Assembly (NCBI GenBank): GCA_030656615.1
Contig: JAUSOY010000063.1
Span: 62,001 to 126,000 of the forward strand
Direction: 5' to 3'
DNA length: 64,000 bases
Source: Bacteroidales bacterium
Lineage (GTDB): Bacteria; Bacteroidota; Bacteroidia; Bacteroidales; TTA-H9
In this document: positions 55,621 through 64,000 of the stretch, in pieces
Layout of the letters: every line of letters begins with the position of its first letter
How positions within the stretch are numbered: the stretch's first letter is position 1
Notes under the pieces: generated by a model
What the model saw: the letters and a program-made list of their open reading frames with translations, nothing else
Database searches by the model: none
Told to the model about the DNA's origin: nothing
Position numbers and translations under genes: made by a program

Positions 55621-56817
55621 TTACTCATCAATCACTTCCTCTAAAGCCTCCGTATGACTTGTAAAAACAAGCCCAAGGGTCATAACAACGCTGGTTGCCA
55701 ACACAATAAAAAACAGTAAGGCGGTTGATACTCCCGGAATTTTAAGATTTGCCGGGATGCTAAAAAAGAGCAGAATACTGATCAATCCGCGGGGAGTGAG
55801 AAAAAGCTCCGGTATTAATTCCAGTCTTATTACAAATTTGAGATAAAGCCCCCGAATTACATATATCACTCCCAGTATTATACTTCCATATATTAACATA
55901 TCAATCGAACCGAGCTCCTCCAATTGAATCCCGAATCCGAAAATCAGAAAGAAAAAAGTTTTGAGAAGAAAGGCACTTTCGCGTGATAATTGAAACAGCT
56001 GTATAAAATCCTCCTTGAATTTGGGGTAAATAAATTTCCTTTGAAAGAGTCCGAAGGGTATACTTCCGGCATTTGCCAAAAACAAACCAAAAACAAGCAC
56101 CAATATCAATGGTGATAAATGAAGCAAATGACTACTGGCATATACTAATATCAATATTGCAATGATGAGGAAGAACTTGATGTGATGCTTCAGTCTGCCC
56201 ATTATGTATAGAAGGAGAAGACTGAAAAGCACAGAAATCAACAAAACTGTAATAATTTCAGAGCCAAGAACCACGAAAGACGAAAATGCGAGTTTGGAAT
56301 TGGCTACAGCAAAATCGAACATTATAATACCCAAAATATCGGAAAATGAAGACTCGTAAACTACAAATTCCTTTTTATCCTTATGAATGTTACCTGCTGA
56401 TGGAATTGCAATGGCAGAACTTATTATGCTAAACGGAATGGCATTTACAACACATGCCTGAAAATCAGCCCCCGTCAGATACTGCATAATGAGGGCAACC
56501 GTCAAGGCTGTCAATAATAAGATAAACAAAGCAGAAAGGAAGGCTTTACGAATTAAAACATTCTTTTTCCGGCTATACTTCAATTCAAGAGAGCCTTCAA
56601 AAACGATAAGAATAAGTCCCACTGTGCCGAGTGCCGGGAGAATCTGAAAAAAATTCAACTCCGCAAGACCGAAATAGCTTGCCAGCTGTGCCAGACCTAT
56701 TCCCGAGAATAACAGTAATATTACCGAAGGCACCCTTATCCTTTTCGAAAGTAAATCAAAAAGGTAGGAGAATATTACCAGGCTGCTAAGAGCTATAAGT
56801 GCTGTATATGTTGACAT
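55621..56817 (-). CDS. Cation:proton antiporter
   Basis: The product has 398 residues with about 12 hydrophobic helices. The ESSFSDILGIIMFDFAV segment holds the acidic ion-binding residue typical of CPA1/CPA2 antiporters. LTPRGLISILLFF is a common loop motif in the family. There is no RCK or CNB regulatory tail. It exchanges Na+ or K+ for H+ across the inner membrane. It lies 41 bases upstream of rlmD and 94 bases after the DHOD-like gene. Confidence 0.9.
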   Translation of the reverse strand: MSTYTALIALSSLVIFSYLFDLLSKRIRVPSVILLLFSGIGLAQLASYFGLAELNFFQILPALGTVGLILIVFEGSLELKYSRKKNVLIRKAFLSALFILLLTALTVALIMQYLTGADFQACVVNAIPFSIISSAIAIPSAGNIHKDKKEFVVYESSFSDILGIIMFDFAVANSKLAFSSFVVLGSEIITVLLISVLFSLLLLYIMGRLKHHIKFFLIIAILILVYASSHLLHLSPLILVLVFGLFLANAGSIPFGLFQRKFIYPKFKEDFIQLFQLSRESAFLLKTFFFLIFGFGIQLEELGSIDMLIYGSIILGVIYVIRGLYLKFVIRLELIPELFLTPRGLISILLFFSIPANLKIPGVSTALLFFIVLATSVVMTLGLVFTSHTEALEEVIDE

Positions 56818-56911
56818 AAAAAATACTAGGAAGATCTTGTGTTTTCAAATATCTTCTCAGCTCTAAAATATGAACTTTTACAGACTTCTCCAAAAAACAA
56901 GAAGAGAATCC

Positions 56912-57925
56912 CTAGACTTGTGGCCTATTGATTAGAATATCACCCGATTTCATTAAAATATCGACGTACTGAGCCCTTTTGTATGAAAATGGATCCTTCA
57001 GTGTCTTCTGTGATAATTTACCTTTAAAATCAGAAATATGATGATATGATTTGGTATCCATCCAAGTTTCAACTTCAGCAATCATTTCTCCGAGATGATC
57101 AATACCGTTTTTGTATAGTGTGGAAACTACCTGAACAGTATCAGCACCTGCCAGAAGCATTTTTACGACGTCTTTACCTGAATAAATTCCTGAAGAAGCA
57201 CAAACAGAAGCATCAATTCTATCGTAGAGAAGTCCGGCAAACCGAAGAGGCAAGCGATTATCATCATTTCCTGATAAATTATACGGATACTCATGTTCTT
57301 CAGAATCGATACATATATCGGGATGGAAAAGACGATTAAAAAGTACAAGTCCTGATGCACCGCTTTCGGAAAGGCGTTTCATAAATCCCAAAGGGTTTGT
57401 ATAATAAGAAGATAATTTAACCGCTACAGGAATTTTGACTTGTTTTATCACCGATTCCAATGCTGCAATTTGCTGATCAATAATTTGCCTTGTTGATGTT
57501 TCAAAATCACCAGGGATGGAATAAAAATTCAATTCCAGGCCAGCAATTCCGGTTTTCTCCATTTTAACGGCCCATTCTGCCCAGGTGGCATCATAAACAG
57601 CATTGAGACTTCCAATTACCGGTATATTAATCGATTTTACGGCCTGTTCCAGATTAATTAAAAACTCTTTCGGTCCAGCATGTTCAATATTTGGGAAAAT
57701 CCGGCTGGCTTCAACGAAGCGGTCGTTATATGCCTCCATGCCATCTTCCATCTGCAGATTTTCTATATGAATCTGTTCTTCGAAAAGTGATTTATAAACA
57801 ACGGCCGCAGCACCCGCTTCTTCCATACGCTTGAGATTTAATGAATCGGTACTCAAATTGCATGCTCCGACTATGATTGGATTCTTGAGGGCAATGCCCA
57901 TATAGGACGTTTGAAGTTTACTCAT
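56912..57925 (-). CDS. Dihydroorotate dehydrogenase-like flavoprotein
   Basis: The product has 337 residues in a TIM-barrel fold with FMN-binding motifs: ALKNPIIVGACNLSTD at the start, VYKSLFEEQI, PVAVKLSSYYTNP and VCASSGIYSGKDVVKMLLAGA. It resembles class 1 PyrD but has no clear pyrimidine-synthesis partner. In the genome it is divergent from nifJ by 219 bases. A role in ferredoxin- or thiol-dependent redox metabolism is a guess from that position; the true substrate is unknown. Confidence 0.85.
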   Translation of the reverse strand: MSKLQTSYMGIALKNPIIVGACNLSTDSLNLKRMEEAGAAAVVYKSLFEEQIHIENLQMEDGMEAYNDRFVEASRIFPNIEHAGPKEFLINLEQAVKSINIPVIGSLNAVYDATWAEWAVKMEKTGIAGLELNFYSIPGDFETSTRQIIDQQIAALESVIKQVKIPVAVKLSSYYTNPLGFMKRLSESGASGLVLFNRLFHPDICIDSEEHEYPYNLSGNDDNRLPLRFAGLLYDRIDASVCASSGIYSGKDVVKMLLAGADTVQVVSTLYKNGIDHLGEMIAEVETWMDTKSYHHISDFKGKLSQKTLKDPFSYKRAQYVDILMKSGDILINRPQV

Positions 57926-58144
57926 GGTTGATTGTTTTTTGATGTTATAAGTAACAATACGTATAAAACGTCTGAAGATTCAAAAAGTTTAAAGAATATC
58001 CGGGAGTTTCTTATTTTAAATCATTGTAAACAAGGCTTGGCAACGTTATTTTGATGACAGATTAGGATTATAATTTGTAACTTCGCAGCGATTTTGAAAA
58101 AAAGGTGAATACCTCTGACAATATGTCCATTTAATTGATTTACC

Positions 58145-61100
58145 ATGACAAAAAAGAAAAATTTCGTTGTTCTTGACGGAAATATGGCTGCGTCTCACAT
58201 CGCTTATATGTTTAGCGAAGTAGCTGCCATTTATCCCATTACTCCTTCCTCCAATATGGCCGAATATGTCGACGAGTGGGCAGCTGTCGGCAGAAAAAAT
58301 ATTTTCGGCGAAACAGTGAAGGTTGTCGAAATGCAATCAGAAGCCGGTGCAGCAGGTGCTGTTCATGGCTCACTTCAATCAGGTGCCCTCACTACCACAT
58401 TTACAGCATCTCAGGGTCTTCTTCTGATGATCCCCAATATGTATAAAATTGCTGGCGAATTACTTCCCGGTGTTTTCCATGTAAGCGCACGTACCCTGGC
58501 TTCTCAGGCTCTTTCAATTTTTGGTGATCATTCTGATGTTATGGCAACCCGCCAGACAGGCTTCGTAATGCTAGCTTCAGGAAGTGTTCAGGAAATTATG
58601 GACATCGCTCCTATCGCTCATCTCACAGCTATTAAATCGCGTTTACCGTTCTTACATTTCTTCGATGGATTCCGTTCATCGCACGAAATTCAGAAAATTG
58701 AAGCCATCGCCCAGGAAGATATTGCCGGACTTATCGATCAAAAGTCACTGCAAGCTTTCCGTGATGCAGCTCTTAATCCGGAACATCCTGTAACCCGTGG
58801 CACTGCACAAAATCCGGACATTTTCTTCCAGGCCCGCGAAGCGTGTAACCCATTTTACGATGCTATTCCCGATCTCGTAGAACATTATATGCAGGAAGTG
58901 GCAAAGATAACCGGCCGCGAATATCATCCGTTCGATTATTACGGACATCCTGAAGCTGAAAATATTATCATCGCCATGGGTTCGGTAACCGAAACCATAA
59001 AGGAAGTGATTGATTTTAAAATGTCAGAAGGCGAAAAAGTCGGCCTTATCAGTGTTCATCTCTATCGTCCGTTCTCTGCCAAATATTTCTTCAAGGTATT
59101 CCCAAAATCCGTTAAACGCATTACGGTTCTTGATCGTACCAAGGAACCCGGAGCCGAAGGCGAGCCCCTCTATCTCGACATCCGCAATATGTTTTTTGAA
59201 GATAAAAAGGCTCCTCTCATCATTGGAGGCCGTTATGGTTTGAGTTCGAAAGACACAACTCCATCACAAATTCTTGCAGTTTATGACAATATGGCTATGA
59301 ACGAGCCTAAAAACGGATTTACTGTTGGTATCATTGATGACGTCACATTCAAATCACTTCCATTACAACCTGAAATCAGCCTGGCACCAAAAGGTACCTA
59401 TGCTGCAAAATTTTACGGACTGGGCTCGGATGGCACTGTTGGCGCCAACAAAAACTCCATTAAAATCATTGGTGAAGAAACTGATTTATATTGTCAGGCA
59501 TATTTTGCTTATGATTCTAAAAAATCCGGAGGATTTACTACCTCTCACCTTCGTTTTGGCGAAAAACCCATACGCTCGACATATCTGGTTACCACCCCAA
59601 ATTTTGTAGCTTGTCATGTTCCCGCATATCTCGACAAATACGACATGCTTAAAGGCCTGAAAAAAGGAGGTACCTTTTTGCTCAATTCCATTTGGGATAT
59701 CGAAGAAACCAAAGACCGTCTGCCTGATCACGTTAAAAAATATCTGGCAAAAAATGAGATTAACTTCTATACCATCAATGCGACACAAATCGCAGAAGAA
59801 ATAGGCCTTGGCAATCGTACCAACTCAATCATGCAGGCAGCATTTTTTAAAGTTTCGGAAGTTATTCCGTACGAACTTGCTCTTGACAAAATGAAAGAGA
59901 TGATCAAAAAGTCTTATGGTCATAAAGGCGAAGAAATCATTCGGATGAATTACGCCTCCGTAGAACGTGGCAGTGATGTAATTAAGATTGAAGTTCCTTC
60001 CGAATGGGCAAACATCACAGTTAAACCCAACGTTGGAGATGAAAATCTTCCTGAATTCATCAGTAATGTTGTTAATGTTATTAATAACCAAAATGGTGAT
60101 GACCTTCCTGTTTCAGCATTTCTTGGCCGCGAAGACGGAACCTTCCCCGCAGGTACTACTCAATATGAAAAACGTGGTATAGCGGTAAATGTTCCCGAAT
60201 GGCAACACGAAAATTGTATTCAGTGTAACCAGTGTGCCTATGTTTGCCCCCACGCAGCTATCCGTCCATTCCTAATGAGTGAAGAAGACGTGAAAAATGC
60301 TCCCGAAGGTACCAACGCTATTAAAGCGGTAGGTAAAGGAATGGAAGGCATTCAGTTCCGCATTCAGGTGAGTGTTCTTGATTGTACCGGTTGTGGTAAT
60401 TGTGCTGAAGTTTGTCCTGCCAAAACCAAAGCATTGGAAATGAAACCTCTTGGTACACAAGAAGCAGAAATTTCCCGCTATCTGTATATGGATTCAAAAG
60501 TCGGTTACAAAGAACAGTATTACGACAAAACCAAAAACGTTAAGAATTCACAGTTTGCCCAGCCTCTATTCGAGTTCTCAGGTGCTTGCGCAGGTTGTGG
60601 AGAAACCCCATATATCAAAACAATTTCCCAGCTGTTTGGCGAAAGAATGCTTGTAGCCAATGCTACAGGTTGTTCGTCAATTTACGGTGGATCAGCTCCT
60701 TCAACCCCATATCGTGCTCATGCTGTTTCAGGTCATGGTATCGCCTGGGCAAATTCACTTTTTGAAGATAACGCGGAATATGGTTTTGGTATCGCTACCG
60801 GTATCGAGAAATTGCGCGAACGTATCAGTCTGCGCATGACTGCCTCTATGGATAAAGTAAATCCTGAACTTAAAGCAGCGTATACCGAATGGCTCGAAGG
60901 CAAAAACAACTCTGACCTTTCCAAAGCCGCTACTGAAAAGCTACTGCCTTTACTTGAGAAATCGGAAGACACTACAGCCAAAGAAATCCTGGCCCTCAAA
61001 CAATACCTTATCAAAAAATCCATCTGGATTATTGGTGGTGATGGTTGGGCTTATGATATTGGTTATGGTGGTTTGGATCATGTTATTGCTCAAGGCGAAG

Positions 61101-61678
61101 ATGTAAACATCCTCGTTGTAGATACAGAAGTTTATTCAAACACGGGTGGACAGGCGTCCAAATCGACACCAACCGCCGCTGTTGCTAAATTTGCTTCTGC
61201 CGGAAAACGTGTTCGCAAGAAAGACTTAGGCGCTATGGCTATGAGTTATGGTTATGTGTACGTGGCACAGGTTGCTATGGGATCCAATCAGTCGCAGTAT
61301 TTCAAAGCACTGCGCGAAGCGGAAGCATATCCAGGCCCATCCATCATCATTGCGTATTCCCCTTGTATTAACCACGGCTTGAAAGCTGGTATGGGAAAAA
61401 CACAGGAACAGGAAAAGAACGCAGTGGACGCTGGCTACTGGTCACTCTATCGTTATAATCCGCTACTCGAAGCAGAAGGTAAAAATCCTTTCCAACTCGA
61501 TTCAAAAGAACCCGACTGGAGCAAATTCCAGAACTTCCTGAAAAGTGAAGTACGCTTTACCTCCCTTAAAAAAGCATTCCCTGCTATCGCTGATGAACTG
61601 TTCTTAGCGTCAGAAGATAATGCCAAGTGGAGACACAAATCATACAAACGCCTTTCAGAAATGGATTTCTCCGAATAA
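58145..61678 (+). CDS. nifJ: Pyruvate:ferredoxin (flavodoxin) oxidoreductase
   Basis: The product has 1177 residues, the full single-chain PFOR length. The N-terminal domain has YPITPSSNMAEYVDEW. The 2[4Fe-4S] domain has CIQCNQCAYVCP (about residue 690) and CTGCGNCAEVCP (about 746). A further cluster ligand pair is in CAGCGETPY (about 815), and the TPP-binding core is GDGWAYDIGYGGLDH (about 965) with NTGGQASKSTPT. It converts pyruvate and CoA to acetyl-CoA, CO2 and reduced ferredoxin. A terminator follows. It is oxygen-sensitive in most anaerobes. Confidence 0.98.
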   Translation: MTKKKNFVVLDGNMAASHIAYMFSEVAAIYPITPSSNMAEYVDEWAAVGRKNIFGETVKVVEMQSEAGAAGAVHGSLQSGALTTTFTASQGLLLMIPNMYKIAGELLPGVFHVSARTLASQALSIFGDHSDVMATRQTGFVMLASGSVQEIMDIAPIAHLTAIKSRLPFLHFFDGFRSSHEIQKIEAIAQEDIAGLIDQKSLQAFRDAALNPEHPVTRGTAQNPDIFFQAREACNPFYDAIPDLVEHYMQEVAKITGREYHPFDYYGHPEAENIIIAMGSVTETIKEVIDFKMSEGEKVGLISVHLYRPFSAKYFFKVFPKSVKRITVLDRTKEPGAEGEPLYLDIRNMFFEDKKAPLIIGGRYGLSSKDTTPSQILAVYDNMAMNEPKNGFTVGIIDDVTFKSLPLQPEISLAPKGTYAAKFYGLGSDGTVGANKNSIKIIGEETDLYCQAYFAYDSKKSGGFTTSHLRFGEKPIRSTYLVTTPNFVACHVPAYLDKYDMLKGLKKGGTFLLNSIWDIEETKDRLPDHVKKYLAKNEINFYTINATQIAEEIGLGNRTNSIMQAAFFKVSEVIPYELALDKMKEMIKKSYGHKGEEIIRMNYASVERGSDVIKIEVPSEWANITVKPNVGDENLPEFISNVVNVINNQNGDDLPVSAFLGREDGTFPAGTTQYEKRGIAVNVPEWQHENCIQCNQCAYVCPHAAIRPFLMSEEDVKNAPEGTNAIKAVGKGMEGIQFRIQVSVLDCTGCGNCAEVCPAKTKALEMKPLGTQEAEISRYLYMDSKVGYKEQYYDKTKNVKNSQFAQPLFEFSGACAGCGETPYIKTISQLFGERMLVANATGCSSIYGGSAPSTPYRAHAVSGHGIAWANSLFEDNAEYGFGIATGIEKLRERISLRMTASMDKVNPELKAAYTEWLEGKNNSDLSKAATEKLLPLLEKSEDTTAKEILALKQYLIKKSIWIIGGDGWAYDIGYGGLDHVIAQGEDVNILVVDTEVYSNTGGQASKSTPTAAVAKFASAGKRVRKKDLGAMAMSYGYVYVAQVAMGSNQSQYFKALREAEAYPGPSIIIAYSPCINHGLKAGMGKTQEQEKNAVDAGYWSLYRYNPLLEAEGKNPFQLDSKEPDWSKFQNFLKSEVRFTSLKKAFPAIADELFLASEDNAKWRHKSYKRLSEMDFSE

Positions 61679-61699
61679 ATCCGGAATCAATCTCATTAT

Positions 61700-61730
61700 A
61701 AAGCCTTGTTCTGACGAACAGGGCTTTTTT
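61700..61730 (+). terminator. nifJ terminator
   Basis: AAAGCCTTGTTC (61700-61711) pairs with GAACAGGGCTTT (61716-61727) with one G-T pair, followed by T. It lies 22 bases after the nifJ stop. Confidence 0.88.
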
Positions 61731-61928
61731 ATTTCCACACAATTGATTTTTCAATAAACAAACAATCAAAGGAATTCACATTTTCATCAGACTCCAGATC
61801 AACAAAATCGGAATTGTAAAAAATCGGTTCGGATATTCTAAAAACAATGAACATCAAAAAAAAACAAAGATTGATAAACAAAGCAATTTTTCAGGTGTTA
61901 TTTAGAAAAGGTCTAATTTATATTTATC

Positions 61929-62564
61929 ATGCTTAATAAAAAACTTAACGAACTTATATTTCCACAACTCAATTATGAATACAGTGCATTGGAGCCTTAT
62001 ATTGATGCACAAACAATGGAATTGCATTATTCGAAACATCATCAGGGATACTTTACCAATCTGTTGAATGCCGTTAAAGATACTGAACTTGAAAATAAAA
62101 GTCTCCTAGAAATCTTTGAGAATATCAGTAATTTACCGGTAGCAATAAGAAATAATGGCGGTGGGCATTTTAACCATAGCCTGTTTTGGAATATTATGTC
62201 ACCGGACGGAAAGCGAGCTCCCTCGGGAGAACTCTTAAAAGCCATTGAAAAAGATTTTGGTTCATTCGACCAATTCAAATCGAAGTTTGAAGATGCCGCA
62301 AAAACGCGCTTTGGTAGTGGCTGGGCGTGGCTAAGTGTTAAAAAGGATAAAAGTCTTTGTGTTTGTAGTTCTGCCAATCAGGATAACCCGCTGATGGATG
62401 TGTCCGAATGCAAAGCAATGCCTATTCTGGGTTTGGATGTATGGGAACATGCATACTACCTGAAATACCAAAACCGTCGTCCTGACTATGTTAATAATTT
62501 TTGGAACGTAGCCGACTGGGATGTGATTGAAAACAATTACAAACTGGCTCTTAATTCCATCTGA
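61929..62564 (+). CDS. Superoxide dismutase, Fe/Mn family (Mn-type signature)
   Basis: The product has 211 residues. The four metal ligands are present: H37 (SKHHQGY), the His of FNHSLFW, and the Asp and His of DVWEHAYY. The NGGGHFNHSLFW and SSANQDNPLMD motifs are closer to Mn-type than Fe-type enzymes, but metal use cannot be decided by sequence alone. It has no signal peptide. It removes superoxide, protecting oxygen-sensitive enzymes such as the PFOR upstream. Confidence 0.92.
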   Translation: MLNKKLNELIFPQLNYEYSALEPYIDAQTMELHYSKHHQGYFTNLLNAVKDTELENKSLLEIFENISNLPVAIRNNGGGHFNHSLFWNIMSPDGKRAPSGELLKAIEKDFGSFDQFKSKFEDAAKTRFGSGWAWLSVKKDKSLCVCSSANQDNPLMDVSECKAMPILGLDVWEHAYYLKYQNRRPDYVNNFWNVADWDVIENNYKLALNSI

Positions 62565-62608
62565 TTTGTTTTTTGGTTGTTTTTTTTGATTTTGGTGATT
62601 GATTCTGG

Positions 62609-62643
62609 AAGGGGGACCGTCGGGAGATGGTCTCCCTTTTCTT
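62609..62643 (+). terminator. Superoxide dismutase gene terminator
   Basis: AAGGGGGACC (62609-62618) pairs with GGTCTCCCTT (62629-62638) with one G-T pair, followed by TTCTTT. Confidence 0.72.
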
Positions 62644-62652
62644 TAACAAAAA

Positions 62653-62676
62653 GGGCTGCTCTGAATAGAGCAGCCC
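62653..62676 (-). terminator. lpxD terminator
   Basis: GGGCTGCTCT (62653-62662) pairs with AGAGCAGCCC (62667-62676) around a GAAT loop. On the minus strand a T-run follows, about 20 bases after the lpxD stop. Confidence 0.88.
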
Positions 62677-62697
62677 GTACTAAATAAAAAACTTGGC

Positions 62698-63624
62698 TTA
62701 AAACTTCTTCATGAATTGGGGCAACTGACGCAGTGCAGCCAGTTCGCGCCATTTTTTTCTGGCTTCAATAGCAGGAGTACCAAAATAGGTTTTTCCGCCT
62801 GCAATTGACTTATCTACACCACTGGTTGCTAAAATTATAGCACCTTTACCAATGACCAGATCTTTATTAACAGATACGCGTCCCCAAAGAATTACATCGT
62901 CTTCGATACGAGTTACCCCGGCAATCGCACTATGGGCTCCAATCAGACAATGTTTACCGATATATGTATCGTGACCCACCTGTACGTGATTATCAAACTT
63001 GGTTCCTTCATCAATAATGGTATCACCCGAAACGCCTTTATCGATGGAACAAAGTGCACCGATTTCAACTTTATCCTTTAAAATAACCCGTCCACATGAT
63101 TCCATTTTTCGATATCCTGTCGGCTTTTTTTGAAAATAATAGGCATCCGCGCCAATGACCGAATTGGAATGAATGATTACATCATCGCCGATTATCGAAT
63201 GATCATAAATGCTCACATTGGAATGGATAAGACAATTACGTCCAATCTGTACATGATTACCAATAAAAGCACCGGGCTGAATGACTGTTCCTTCACCAAT
63301 TACCGCTGTTGGACTAATTTGCGCTGAGGAAGCCTCGAAACTCCGGAATTTTTTTACCAAAGCAATATATGCTGCGAATGGATCGTCATTCAAAAGCAAA
63401 GCTTTTCCCTCGGGGCAATCGACCCGCTTATTGATGATGACCGTGGTAGCTTTAGAATTCAAAGCTTTGGAGTAATACTTGGGATGATCCACAAAAGTAA
63501 CATCACCAGGTTCTACCATATGAATCTCATTAATCCCGGTAATTACAAAACCAGAATTGCCAATAGCTTCCGAGGCCGTTATACTGGCCGCTTCAACAAG
63601 GGTAATGGGTGCAATAAATTTCAC
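62698..63624 (-). CDS. lpxD: UDP-3-O-acylglucosamine N-acyltransferase-like protein (LpxD family)
   Basis: The product has 308 residues, shorter than typical LpxD (about 340). The N-terminal uridine-binding-type domain (about 1-95) includes VTFVDHPKYYSKAL. Left-handed parallel beta-helix hexapeptide repeats run from about 105 to 270 (for example IGEGTVIQPGAFIGNHVQIG). The catalytic-His region DNHVQVGHDTYIG is present. It would N-acylate UDP-3-O-acyl-glucosamine in lipid A synthesis. Some Bacteroidota carry two lpxD-like genes and this may be the second. It is downstream of efp. Confidence 0.85.
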   Translation of the reverse strand: MKFIAPITLVEAASITASEAIGNSGFVITGINEIHMVEPGDVTFVDHPKYYSKALNSKATTVIINKRVDCPEGKALLLNDDPFAAYIALVKKFRSFEASSAQISPTAVIGEGTVIQPGAFIGNHVQIGRNCLIHSNVSIYDHSIIGDDVIIHSNSVIGADAYYFQKKPTGYRKMESCGRVILKDKVEIGALCSIDKGVSGDTIIDEGTKFDNHVQVGHDTYIGKHCLIGAHSAIAGVTRIEDDVILWGRVSVNKDLVIGKGAIILATSGVDKSIAGGKTYFGTPAIEARKKWRELAALRQLPQFMKKF

Positions 63625-63657
63625 AGTGTAAGGCTTAGAATATTAAACCGATAAATA

Positions 63658-64000
63658 TTAATTTCTGACTCTTTCAGAATAATCACCGGTTCTGGTGTCC
63701 ACACGGATGGTTTCACCTTCATTAACAAACATCGGCACCCGAACAATGGCACCTGTTTCAACGGTAGCAGGCTTGAGCGCATTGGTGGCTGTATTTCCTT
63801 TTTCGCCTGGTTCGCAATAGGTGATTAATAAATCAACAAATGCTGGGAGTTCGCAACTCAGAGGCTGCTCATTTTCGGCAAGAAAAACGATATCAACAGA
63901 AATTCCTTCTTTGAGCAAATCTCTACCTTCGACCATTTCGGCCGGTAAAAATGTTTGTTCAAACGTTTCATTATTCATGAAATGCATATCATCACCTTCG
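63658..64000 (-). CDS. efp: Elongation factor P (5' truncated)
   Basis: About 114 residues are visible, and the frame stays open to the window edge. The segment DMHFMNNETFEQ and the C-terminal VNEGETIRVDTRTGDYSERV are characteristic of EF-P domains II and III. The N-terminal KOW domain with the modified Lys/Arg tip lies outside the window. EF-P relieves ribosome stalling at polyproline. It is 33 bases upstream of lpxD in the same direction. Confidence 0.95.
   Translation of the reverse strand, partial: EGDDMHFMNNETFEQTFLPAEMVEGRDLLKEGISVDIVFLAENEQPLSCELPAFVDLLITYCEPGEKGNTATNALKPATVETGAIVRVPMFVNEGETIRVDTRTGDYSERVRN

Noticed and set aside
55587-55621. ATGCAAATC/GATTTGCAT hairpin between rlmD and the antiporter gene
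   Set aside because: The loop is 17 bases, the stem is AT-rich, there is no T-tract, and it overlaps the antiporter stop codon; too weak to call a terminator.

Overview
The window is chromosomal DNA of a Bacteroidota bacterium, most likely from the Bacteroidales or a near relative. The evidence is: two secreted proteins with C-terminal type IX secretion (T9SS) sorting domains; a FISUMP-type secreted protein; -7 boxes of the form TAnnTTTG in front of several genes, some with a TTG about 19-20 bases upstream; few Shine-Dalgarno sequences; a Y_Y_Y-domain histidine kinase paired with a LytTR regulator; and an lpxD-efp gene pair. The base composition is AT-rich and fairly even. There is no phage, CRISPR array, rRNA operon or intact insertion sequence. 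Most of the window is core genome, with one small MITE-like insertion and one eroded integration site beside a tRNA.

Layout. 1-1800: 3' part of an HdrD-like iron-sulfur protein and a small zinc-ribbon membrane protein. 1.9-6.6 kb: two tandem, partly duplicated T9SS cargo proteins. 7-11 kb: sucA-sucB (2-oxoglutarate dehydrogenase E1/E2). 11.2-17.9 kb: a GT39-type glycosyltransferase, a propeller histidine kinase with its LytTR response regulator, and two small lipoproteins. 18-21.4 kb: a 56-residue 2[4Fe-4S] ferredoxin divergent from korAB (2-oxoacid:ferredoxin oxidoreductase). 21.5-26.3 kb: a flavin split-barrel protein, a very unusual predicted metalloprotease/propeller/beta-barrel fusion, a pseudouridine synthase and panB. 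26.5-29.7 kb: a DUF4249-like lipoprotein and dnaK. 29.8-31.85 kb: an eroded accessory island with two decayed serine-recombinase tails around a frameshifted FISUMP gene, next to tRNA-Leu(TAA) and tRNA-Gly(GCC). 31.9-42.9 kb: mutS, a SpoU methyltransferase, an outer-membrane OmpA-like/TPR protein, a deoxynucleoside kinase with folK, sppA, 5-formyl-THF cyclo-ligase and mrp. 42.95-43.27 kb: a 312-bp MITE-like element with terminal inverted repeats and a 6-bp target duplication. 43.3-54.2 kb: P4-type acid phosphatase, mtgA, a YqhD-type alcohol dehydrogenase, an M28 peptidase, a Met-rich secreted protein, a secreted M24 aminopeptidase, a DUF362/polyferredoxin pair, a lipoprotein and a GNAT-YoaP protein. 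54.2-64 kb: rlmD, a cation/proton antiporter, a dihydroorotate dehydrogenase-like protein divergent from nifJ (PFOR), a Mn-type superoxide dismutase, lpxD and the 3' part of efp.

Physiology. The window combines oxygen-sensitive ferredoxin enzymes (korAB, nifJ, a small ferredoxin, a polyferredoxin pair, an HdrD-like protein) with the NAD-linked 2-oxoglutarate dehydrogenase pair sucAB and a superoxide dismutase. This suggests an anaerobe with aerotolerance or a facultative or microaerobic lifestyle that can switch the 2-oxoglutarate step between NAD and ferredoxin.

I did not find a large undescribed defence or mobile system. The items most worth following up are the protease/propeller/barrel fusion at 21957-24764, the MITE at 42957-43268, the eroded recombinase island at tRNA-Leu, and the DUF362/polyferredoxin pair. 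Everything here was read by eye; no database search or folding program was run.
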